From Bradyrhizobium roseum (lineage in GTDB: Bacteria > Pseudomonadota > Alphaproteobacteria > Rhizobiales > Xanthobacteraceae): a DNA stretch of 64,000 nucleotides. The DNA lies in assembly GCF_030413175.1 (NCBI RefSeq), contig NZ_CP129212.1, forward strand, positions 1,302,001-1,366,000, written 5' to 3'. Shown here piece by piece: positions 57,350 to 64,000 of the stretch (its first letter is position 1; each line of letters starts with the position of its first letter). Under the pieces are notes generated by a model, which saw nothing but the letters and a program-made list of their open reading frames with translations, had not been told where the DNA came from and did not search any database. Both the position numbers and the translations under genes were made by a program.

Positions 57350-57427
57350 AGTGCTTCTCCTAGGATTACTCCTAGGACCTGCAGCCCTCGCGTCCCTCAA
57401 ACAAGACGGCCTCTGGCGGAGGGATAC

Positions 57428-58762
57428 GTTCTTGCGGCCGAGGGCGACAGGGCGGATCGCGCGTTCGACCGGATTGGTGTCGAGTTCAACGCGGCCATCA
57501 TGCAGGAAGCGCGTCAGCCCATCCCATCGCGAGAGTGCGTAGCGCATCGCCTCGGCGAGCTTGGCACGGTCGGGTAGCAAGGGAAGCTGCGTCCCCATCC
57601 AAAGCCGGAAGCTGTCGACGTGCGGCTTGGATAATGAGCGCCGCGCAGCCTGCCGATACGCCGGCGATTGACCGCGGATTCTGACCTCGACGGCATAGAT
57701 TGCGCCGATGCGGCGCAGTGCTTCCCGCGCTAGGGGAGCGCCGTCGGCTTCAGCAATTTCATAGAACTTGCGTCTGGTATGGGCCCAACAGGCGGCGAGA
57801 ATGATGTCGCCATTGCCGGTCAGCCGCTCGAAGCCGGCATAGCCATCGACATGCAGCACGCCTTTGAAGCGCTCGAGATGCGCGGCGGGACGCTCGGCCT
57901 TTCGGTCCGGTGCAAACAGATAAACTGCTGCCGGTGGCGCCGGTCCACCCCAGCCGTGTTGATCGCGGGCATAGACCCATAATCGTCCCGTTTTCGTTCG
58001 TCCCCGTCCTGGATCGAGCACCGGGATCGGGGTGTCGTCCGCAAAAAGATGATCGGAGGCGAACACGTTCTTGCACAGCCGTTCGTGCAAACTCTCGAAC
58101 CACCAGCAGGCTCCGCCCACCCAGCCAGCCAGGGTCGAGCGCTCCACTTCGACGCCGTGGCGCGCAAAAATCTGCGCTTGGCGATAGAGCGGCGTGTGAT
58201 CGCAATACTTGCTGACCAGTACCTGGGCGAGCAGGGCCGGTGTGGCCAGACCACCAGCGATCGGCCGCTCGGGAGCAGGGGCCTGGGTGACCGTTCCGCA
58301 TGCGCGGCAGGCAAATTTCGGACGGCGGATGCGCGCGACGCGCAGCTGGGCCGGCACCCAGTCCAGCATCTCGCTGACGCTCTCGCCGATGGCATGCAAA
58401 GCTCCGCCGCAGCCCCCGCATGCCTCGCCACCGGTGCCGAGAACGACCTCGTCGCGCGGCAGATGAGCGGGCAGCGACCTGCGTTGCGGCGGTGCATCCG
58501 GAGCCGGCGCGTGTGGTGTGATTGGGGCAGGATCGGTCTCGGCAACCGCCAAATCGGTGTCGAGATCTTCGAGTCCGAGCGCGAACTGATCACTGTCGAG
58601 ACGCTCGGAGCGACGCCCATACTGGGCGCGCTGAAGCTGTTTGATGATCAGACGAAGACGCTCGATCTCAGTGTTTCGGTGCTCGATGAGCGAGGCGATG
58701 TCGCGCACCAGACGGTGCAGAAGCGCTGGGTCCGACGGCAGATTGTTGAGATCAAGCTGCAT
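57428..58762 (-). pseudogene. tnpC: 5' part of outer IS66 tnpC
   Basis: About 445 codons: coiled N-terminus (IEHRNTEIERLRLIIKQLQR), zinc-finger pairs CGGCGG and CRACG, DDE core HLFADDTPIPV, VLHVDGYAGFE, and ELDTNPVERAIRPVALGRKN, where the inner IS66 interrupts it. Confidence 0.9.
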
Positions 58763-58831
58763 GTCCGATCCTACTCGGACGTGCTGATTCGAAGAATCAA
58801 ATTCGCTTTATTCCAAGATGTTTTTACATTC

Positions 58832-59185
58832 TCAGCCCGCGATTGCGGGCCGCCATCGGCGCTCCGGTGTGCGCCAGTCGATACCCTCGATCAGCATGGC
58901 GAGTTGCGCTGGTGACAGCGTGACCGTACCGCCGGGTTCGCTCATTCTGGGCCAGATGAAGCCGCCTTGATCGAGCCTTTTGGTGAACAGACAAAGTCCG
59001 TTGCCGTCCCAGAACAGGATCTTCAGCATGCTCGCCCGCTTGCCTCGGAAGGCAAACAGATGGCCGGAGAATGGATCTTTCTTCAACGTTTCCTGGACAA
59101 TCGTCGCGAGCCCATCCAGCCCCTTTCTCATGTCGGTGTACCCCAGAGCCAGATGCACCTTCACGCCCGCGGGAACGATCATCAT
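58832..59185 (-). CDS. tnpB: IS66 accessory protein TnpB (outer element)
   Basis: 117 residues with KVHLALGYTDMRKGLDGLA, GHLFAFRGKRASMLKIL and LCLFTKRLDQGGF. Overlaps the upstream tnpA by 4 nt (ATGA). Intact, but its partner tnpC is broken. Confidence 0.93.
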   Translation of the reverse strand: MMIVPAGVKVHLALGYTDMRKGLDGLATIVQETLKKDPFSGHLFAFRGKRASMLKILFWDGNGLCLFTKRLDQGGFIWPRMSEPGGTVTLSPAQLAMLIEGIDWRTPERRWRPAIAG

Positions 59186-60060
59186 GATGCGGTCTCCCGG
59201 TCGGCAACATGTCGCCGGACGACGTCCGGATCAGCACCGGCGGGCGCGAAGACGCGTCGTCCGTTGGGCAGTTCGACCACCGCCATGCCGTCTGGCGGCT
59301 GCAACAAATCATGGAGAACGAGCGGGGCCGACGAAGCGCCCGACGCATCGCTTGCGAGCTCGACCCGGACCAATTTTGACCGCTTTGGCTTGCCAAAGCC
59401 GAGCTCGACGCGCCATCGGAACAGCACGCTGGTAACGATCCGATGCCGCCGCGCCACCGATGATACCGTCTGCCCCGTGCGATCAACCTCGAGCACGATC
59501 GCAAGCTTTTCCACGGCAGTGAAGTTGCGCCGGGTCGACTTCACGGGTGTTTCCGCGTCGCCAACCGTTGGCGTTGTCAAGACCGATTTGCTGTCCGTCT
59601 CCTTAGCACTACCCTTAGCACTAGTGCTTATTTGCGCGCGGGCACTGGGGTGCAGCTGCGCTCGCCAGTCGATTTCCACCTCGTTGGCGTCGATTAGATC
59701 GCGCCACCGCTGCAGGCCAAAACGCGATATTCCATGGGCCTTGGCATACGCCCGCACGCTCATTCCGGACCACGTCATCGCCTCCACATGCATCGCCCAG
59801 AACGCCTGGACGGCACGGCTGCGCGCGTCGCTGGACAACTTGAGAGGTCGCCGCAAACGACGCTCCTCACGCTTTAATTCGGCTTGTACTCTAAGGGCTT
59901 CAGCGTCGACGAGGACGCTTAGCCAGCGTGCAAAAGTGCCCTGATCCAGGCCGTGCTGACGGCAATAACTGCGCCGGCTGAGGCCGCTTCTACGCCACGC
60001 CTCGATGTGCACCGACCGCCAGGTTCGGCGCGCCGTGTTCTCATATTGTTTCCGCCCCAC
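59182..60060 (-). CDS. tnpA: IS66 accessory protein TnpA, long form (outer element)
   Basis: 292 residues from a GTG start. The C-terminal half is a usual TnpA (RRNFTAVEKLAIVLEVDRTG, VSSVARRHRIVTSVLFRWR). The N-terminal ~150 residues add two further HTH-like units (RRSGLSRRSYCRQHGLDQGT; GMSVRAYAKAHGISRFGLQR), about twice the usual length. This extended form occurs in some IS66 subgroups. Confidence 0.88.
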   Translation of the reverse strand: MGRKQYENTARRTWRSVHIEAWRRSGLSRRSYCRQHGLDQGTFARWLSVLVDAEALRVQAELKREERRLRRPLKLSSDARSRAVQAFWAMHVEAMTWSGMSVRAYAKAHGISRFGLQRWRDLIDANEVEIDWRAQLHPSARAQISTSAKGSAKETDSKSVLTTPTVGDAETPVKSTRRNFTAVEKLAIVLEVDRTGQTVSSVARRHRIVTSVLFRWRVELGFGKPKRSKLVRVELASDASGASSAPLVLHDLLQPPDGMAVVELPNGRRVFAPAGADPDVVRRHVADRETAS

Positions 60061-60156
60061 AAGAGATCCTCCATGCTGCAGGAGAATGGAATATGGAACG
60101 ACAAGACATTCTCGAAAGACGTGCGAGAACCGGACGGTTACAGGATAGGGGTGTAG

Positions 60157-60268
60157 GGCTCTTCAAATCGGGCTTCGAGATACCGGTGCACGGCGGTAAC
60201 GCGGCCGTGGCCGAATCCGGAGGCTGGTGCAACGACTTGGGAGGTCTTTGCCAAAAAGGAGAGCTCCG
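60157..60268 (+). ncRNA. Putative IS110 bridge-RNA region, copy 1
   Basis: 112-nt leader between the element's left end (GGCTCTTCAAATCGGG) and the transposase ATG. IS110 elements encode a structured bridge RNA in such a non-coding end. CACGGC / GCCGTG (60189-60194, 60204-60209) can form a hairpin. Aligned without gaps to copy 2, 8 of 13 bases at 60194-60206 differ while most of the rest is conserved. Confidence 0.45.
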
Positions 60269-61333
60269 ATGAAATGTTACGTTGGATTGGACGTCGGCAT
60301 CGAAGAAACCAGCGTTTGCATCCTCGACAGCCAGGGTCTCACGGTCCGCGAAGTCAAGGTCAGCACGGAGCCAGCGGCGATCCGCTCCGCTGTTGAGGGC
60401 TACGCGGATCGCCTCGATAGGGTAGGGGTCGAGGCGTCATCGCTGGGCATCTGGCTGTATCGTGAATTGCAGCCGACCGGGATGCCGATCGTTGTCGTGG
60501 AGGCACGCCACATGCGCGTCTCGCTGTCGACGATGCGCAACAAGACCGACCGCAACGATGCGCGCGGCATCGCGCAGATGATGCGGTTGGGCTGGTACCG
60601 CGCCGTGCATGTCAAGAATATCGACATGCAAAGAATGCGCACGCTGTTGACCAACCGGAAGCTGCTCAAGCGCAAATTGGTTGACCTCGAGAACCATGTT
60701 CGAGGCGCTCTGCGGGCCTATGGTTTGCTCGTCGGCGCCGTCGCACGAGGGGCCTTTGAGGACCGCATCCGTCAGCTGATCGAGCACAGCGATCCGATTT
60801 TTGTGATGTCCATCCAGGTCATGCTCGACGTGCGCCGCGCCATCCTCGAGGGTTATGATCGGCTGCATCGCGTGCTGCTGCAGGTAGTCCAGCATGATCC
60901 TGTTTGCCGGCGTCTGATGACGGTTCCTGCTGTCGGTCCAGTGGTGGCCTTGTCATTCAAGGTTGGCGTCGATGACCCCCATCGCTTTGCCCGATCACGT
61001 ACGGTGGGCGCCCATTTTGGCCTGACGCCGAGGCGCCACCAGTCCGGTACATCGATAGACTTCGAAGGTCATATCAGTAAACAGGGTGACATCTCCGTGC
61101 GGGAGGCGCTCTGTGAGGCAGCTGCGAGTCTGCTGCTCCGGGTCAGAAAATGGTCCGCCTTGCGGGCTTGGGGCCTGCGAATTGCCAAACGGTCGAGCAT
61201 GCTGTGCGCGATTGCCGCGGTGGCGCGGAAGCTCGCCGGCATTCTCCACCGGATGTGGGTCAGCGAGACCGACTTCCACGTCGGGTTTGGTGCTAAGGTC
61301 ACGCAACGGCTGCGCCTGAAGCCGGCGCAGTAG
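60269..61333 (+). CDS. IS110-family transposase, copy 1
   Basis: 354 residues. The N-terminal DEDD (RuvC-like) domain has CYVGLDVGIEETSVCI and NKTDRNDARGIAQMM; the C-terminal IS116/IS110/IS902 domain has TVPAVGPVVALSFKVGVDDP and VGAHFGLTPRRHQSG with a conserved Ser. ATG 60269 with AAGGAGAG upstream. Nearly identical to the copy starting at 63439. The outer IS66 inserted a few bases to the left of this element. Confidence 0.95.
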   Translation: MKCYVGLDVGIEETSVCILDSQGLTVREVKVSTEPAAIRSAVEGYADRLDRVGVEASSLGIWLYRELQPTGMPIVVVEARHMRVSLSTMRNKTDRNDARGIAQMMRLGWYRAVHVKNIDMQRMRTLLTNRKLLKRKLVDLENHVRGALRAYGLLVGAVARGAFEDRIRQLIEHSDPIFVMSIQVMLDVRRAILEGYDRLHRVLLQVVQHDPVCRRLMTVPAVGPVVALSFKVGVDDPHRFARSRTVGAHFGLTPRRHQSGTSIDFEGHISKQGDISVREALCEAAASLLLRVRKWSALRAWGLRIAKRSSMLCAIAAVARKLAGILHRMWVSETDFHVGFGAKVTQRLRLKPAQ

Positions 61334-61815
61334 CGACTGAGAATACGAGCAGGGAAGGGCTGGGTTTATCCTAGCAGCTGAGGAGGGAAAGGAACCAGAG
61401 ATCCGCGCGCGCGGTGAGCGTCCCCTGGCGGGGCCGCGAAACGGGGAATGTCCGCTATCTCTTGCCTGCTGCCACCCTTCGGGGATGAGAGCGCTAAAGT
61501 GCTTGGACAGCCCTGTTTACGAACCTGATGAAGAGCATGCGACGGCCCTGGTGCTGAGCGCGAAGGAACGCATGGACCCCGCCTGGTGAATGCCCGTCGC
61601 AAGCGCGGCTGTGGCTAGATTTGTCCGTGTAGATGGAGGGAAGCAGCGATGCTTGGTCTGCGAGGAGTCGAGAAAATCTGCAGGAGGGAGTTGACTTTGC
61701 CCGCCCGATTAGGAATGGCGGCGTAATCGGGCTTGAGCAAGAGGCGGCGGGTTCGCCGGAATTGTCGCACCATGGCGGTGGATCAATCCTGATTCGCCGA
61801 AAAGGACGTCCCGCC
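61334..61815. other. Non-coding ends of two IS110 elements
   Basis: 482 nt: the right end of copy 1 and the left end of the next IS110 element; the exact boundaries are not visible. GCCCGATTA / TAATCGGGC (61703-61711, 61724-61732) is a perfect 9-bp stem with a 12-nt loop about 85 nt before the next transposase, a candidate bridge-RNA loop. Confidence 0.5.
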
Positions 61816-62898
61816 ATGAAACTCTCTGCAGCGCTTGATACTTCCAGCTCCAGGACAGCAGTTTGTGTGGTCAACAGCCGCGACGGTTCTGTCGTATTCG
61901 AAGTGAGCGTCGCGACAGATCCAGCTATCATCTTTGCTGCGCTGGCGCCGTTCCTTCCTCGGCTCGATCGGGTCGGCCACGAGGCCGGCAGCGTGGCACC
62001 GTGGCTGCATCGCAAGCTGACCGCTCTTGGCCTGCCCATGGTGCTATTAGAGACCCGGCATGCAGCGGCCGCGCTGGATGCTCAGCGCAACAAAACCGAC
62101 AAGAATGATGCGCGGGGACTAGCACATCTGGTGCGGTCAGGCTGGTATCGCCCGGTCCATGTCAAAAGCGAGGAAAGCCACAAGCTCCGCCTGTTGCTCG
62201 GGCATCGGCGCACCTTGAAGCGCAAGCTGCTCGACATCGAGAACGAGGTTCGCCAGTCGTTGAAGGTCTTTGGTTTAATGGTTGGGCCGCGTGCGCAGCG
62301 GACCTCATTCGAGGCGCGGGTCCGCGAGTTGGTTGCTCCTGATCCGCTGGTTGCGGCGGTGACCGAGTGCATGCTGCGGGCTTGGGCGGCGCTATGGGCC
62401 GAGTACAAGCGGTTACACCAGGTGCTGGTCCAGATTGTCGGCAGGGACGAACTTTGCCGGCGCTTTTGCCGGATCCCGGGCGTTGGTCCGGTCACGGCCC
62501 TCTCGGTGAAAGCCGCGATCGATGATCCGCGCCGGTTCGTCAAATCGAAGACGGTTGGGGCGCATTTTGGTCTGACGTCGCGACGCATTCAGACCGGCGA
62601 TTCGATCGATATCGAGGGCCGCATCTCCAAGTGCGGCGATGGAGAGGTCCGCACCGTACTTTATGAGGCGGCGAGCGCCATGCTGGTGCGCTCGAAGCAA
62701 TGGTGCGCCGTCAAGGCATGGGGTATGCGGATCGCGGCCAGGCGCGGCCACAAACGGGCCGTTGTCGCAGTGGCGCGGAAGCTCGCCGTGATCATGCACC
62801 GGATGTGGCTGGACGGCAGCGAATTCCGGTTTTCTTCAGCAGCCGGGGATAGTGGCAACGGAGCAAGCGGGACGACGGCGCTCGCCGCCGCTTGTTGA
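61816..62898 (+). CDS. IS110-family transposase, different subtype
   Basis: 360 residues. DEDD domain: LSAALDTSSSRTAVCVVNS, NKTDKNDARGLAHLV. C-terminal domain: IPGVGPVTALSVKAAIDDPR and VGAHFGLTSRRIQTGDSID. Clearly diverged from the flanking IS110 pair. I start at ATG 61816 (MKLSAALDTS), where the family begins. Apparently intact. Confidence 0.93.
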   Translation: MKLSAALDTSSSRTAVCVVNSRDGSVVFEVSVATDPAIIFAALAPFLPRLDRVGHEAGSVAPWLHRKLTALGLPMVLLETRHAAAALDAQRNKTDKNDARGLAHLVRSGWYRPVHVKSEESHKLRLLLGHRRTLKRKLLDIENEVRQSLKVFGLMVGPRAQRTSFEARVRELVAPDPLVAAVTECMLRAWAALWAEYKRLHQVLVQIVGRDELCRRFCRIPGVGPVTALSVKAAIDDPRRFVKSKTVGAHFGLTSRRIQTGDSIDIEGRISKCGDGEVRTVLYEAASAMLVRSKQWCAVKAWGMRIAARRGHKRAVVAVARKLAVIMHRMWLDGSEFRFSSAAGDSGNGASGTTALAAAC

Positions 62899-63290
62899 GG
62901 CTCTGGCGAGCGCCGTCTCGCTGACGGGTTGACGGCAGAAAATGGTTTTGGGTTCCGCCGCATGGCGGACAGACGTCTGGTGGATCGAAGCGGATGCGGA
63001 GAGCACGATATCTTGCCGGCGCCGACACCTCCCTGGAGGTTGAGAGCGCGCGGGAATGCCGGTGTTGCCCCGTGATCCCGACATCGACATGTGCGCCCGC
63101 GCGGCACGCGGGGCTGAGCACGAACTACTGCATGGACCACCAGGTGTCGTCTTCTAGCGCAATCAGAATCCCAACTAAGCCTGGAGTTGGTGTAGAATGC
63201 TCTACATCTGCTTCAACGCGCGCCCCGTCATTGCAGATCACCTGGCGTCATTCGATGTGCCTGATTGATACAGCCGAGGGAGAGTTTTAT
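62899..63290. other. Right end of the middle IS110 element and host sequence
   Basis: About 390 nt without a supported gene. The IS110 right boundary lies somewhere in 62900-63130. Confidence 0.45.
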
Positions 63291-63326
63291 GGCAAAGAAG
63301 CAAGTGGATAAGCGCCCGATTACTAC
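63291..63326 (+). pseudogene. 5' end of a gene cut by IS110 copy 2
   Basis: ATG with GAGGGAGAG upstream, reading MAKKQVDKRPIT before the IS110 left end begins at 63327. The ribosome site is good; the gene cannot be identified from 12 codons. Confidence 0.35.
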
Positions 63327-63438
63327 GGCTCTTCAAATCGGGCTTCGAGATATCGGTGCACGGGGATAGGAAGGTGGTGGCCGAATCCGGAGCCTGGTGC
63401 AACGACTTGGAAGGTCGTTGCCAAAAGGGAGAGCTCCG
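63327..63438 (+). ncRNA. Putative IS110 bridge-RNA region, copy 2
   Basis: Same length and layout as the leader of copy 1 (60157-60268). The variable block is 63364-63376. The hairpin of copy 1 is not conserved: the left arm becomes CACGGG without its partner. Confidence 0.45.
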
Positions 63439-64000
63439 ATGAAACTGTACGTTGGATTGGACGTCGGCCTTGAAGAAACCAGCGTTTGCATCGTCGATGG
63501 CGAAGGTCTCACAGTCCGCGAAGTCAAGGTCAGCACGGAGCCAGCGGCGATCCGCTCCGCTGTTGAGGGCTACGCGGATCGCCTCGATAGAGTAGGGGTC
63601 GAGGCGTCATCGCTGGGCATCTGGCTGTATCGTGAGTTGCAGCCGACCGGGATGCCGATCGTTGTCGTGGAGGCACGCCACATGCGCGTCTCGCTGTCGA
63701 CGATGCGCAACAAGACCGACCGCAACGATGCGCGCGGCATCGCGCAGATGATGCGGTTGGGCTGGTACCGCGCCGTGCATGTCAAGAATATCGACATGCA
63801 AAGAATGCGCACGCTGTTGACCAACCGGAAGCTGCTCAAGCGCAAATTGGTTGACCTCGAGAACCATGTTCGAGGCGCTCTGCGGGCCTATGGTTTGCTC
63901 GTCGGCGCCGTCGCACGAGGGGCCTTTGAGGACCGCATCCGTCAGCTGATCGAGCACAGCGATCCGATTTTTGTGATGTCCATCCAGGTCATGCTCGACG
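63439..64000 (+). CDS. IS110-family transposase, copy 2 (cut by window end)
   Basis: 187 codons visible. It begins MKLYVGLDVGLEETSVCIVD and keeps NKTDRNDARGIAQMM. From about 63530 onward it is almost base-for-base identical to copy 1 (two differences seen in ~450 nt); the first ~25 codons and the leader differ more. The C-terminal domain lies beyond the window. Confidence 0.93.
   Translation, partial: MKLYVGLDVGLEETSVCIVDGEGLTVREVKVSTEPAAIRSAVEGYADRLDRVGVEASSLGIWLYRELQPTGMPIVVVEARHMRVSLSTMRNKTDRNDARGIAQMMRLGWYRAVHVKNIDMQRMRTLLTNRKLLKRKLVDLENHVRGALRAYGLLVGAVARGAFEDRIRQLIEHSDPIFVMSIQVMLD

Larger units (their letters stand above)
54827..57427 (-). mobile_element. Inner IS66-family element
   Basis: 2601 bp inserted in the outer tnpC. 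GTTCTTGC occurs directly outside both ends (54819-54826 and 57428-57435), a perfect 8-bp duplication. The ends begin GTACGCATACG and (minus strand) GTATCCCTCCG, an imperfect inverted repeat. It carries tnpA, tnpB and tnpC, all apparently intact. Confidence 0.9.
54591..60141 (-). mobile_element. Outer IS66-family element (interrupted by a second IS66)
   Basis: Ends are inverted repeats GTAAGCGTCCGGAGCTTGCAC (54591, reading inward; first 20 nt shown elsewhere in part) and GTAACCGTCCGGTTCTCGC at 60141 on the minus strand. AGGATAGG flanks both sides exactly (54583-54590 and 60142-60149), the 8-bp target duplication expected for IS66. It carries tnpA, tnpB and tnpC; tnpC is cut in two by the inner element at 54827-57427. 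Confidence 0.92.

Noticed and set aside
60142..63376. Shared GGATAGG between the left flank of IS110 copy 1 and the variable leader block of copy 2
   Set aside because: Seven nt is within chance, and neither leader block clearly matches its own flank; not used as evidence of guide-target pairing.

Overview
The window looks like chromosome of a Bradyrhizobium-type alphaproteobacterium (Nitrobacteraceae). This rests on high GC, a dnaG-rpoD pair whose primase lacks the zinc ligands, an RpoH-type sigma factor, Omp31-like porin, paired MltB-type transglycosylases, a short chlorite-dismutase-family protein, and dispersed palindromes of the kind common in these genomes. No species can be named from the sequence alone.

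Layout. 1-6.4 kb is core: a CPA2 antiporter (cut by the window edge), a Cld-family haem protein, dnaG and rpoD. 6.4-10.5 kb is an accessory insertion at the 3' end of rpoD: a P-loop ATPase starts 3 nt after the rpoD stop, and is followed by a degraded second copy of the rpoD 3' end (itself split by an IS3-family transposase fragment) and then by a nucleotidyl-cyclase-like/Nudix fusion with a second Nudix gene. 10.6-24.7 kb returns to core-type genes: DUF817, OmpA/DUF4892, two lytic transglycosylases around a porin, SDR, response regulator, LysE exporter, a 22-residue lysine-rich peptide, a diguanylate cyclase, an amidase, rpoH, a RluD-type pseudouridine synthase, a small membrane protein and tRNA-Glu.

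At about 25.0 kb a 45-nt 3' fragment of tRNA-Arg(ACG) marks a probable integration junction, and everything to the right edge looks accessory. 26-44 kb is a candidate defence region: (i) a three-gene operon of nuclease-STAND NTPase, a large helical protein and a DUF3800-like protein; (ii) an AbiEi/AbiEii type IV toxin-antitoxin pair behind two perfect inverted repeats; (iii) a 768-residue protein with a nuclease-like core; (iv) a HEPN-like protein plus a serine-protease fragment; (v) a second DUF3800 gene facing a 1452-residue STAND NTPase that carries its nuclease motif at the C-terminus. Units (i) and (v) use the same three parts in different architectures and are the best candidates here for an undescribed system.

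44.5-52.6 kb carries repair-type genes: a truncated SRAP gene, two Cys-pair proteins, a frameshifted ku, a Nudix hydrolase, a metallophosphoesterase, dinB and a FAN1-like VRR-NUC/DnaQ-exonuclease fusion. 52.8-64 kb is an insertion-sequence cluster: an IS5-family element with a broken transposase, an IS66 nested in another IS66 (both with perfect 8-bp target duplications), and three IS110-family elements. Two of the IS110 elements are near-identical but differ sharply in a 13-nt block of the leader where a bridge RNA would be encoded.
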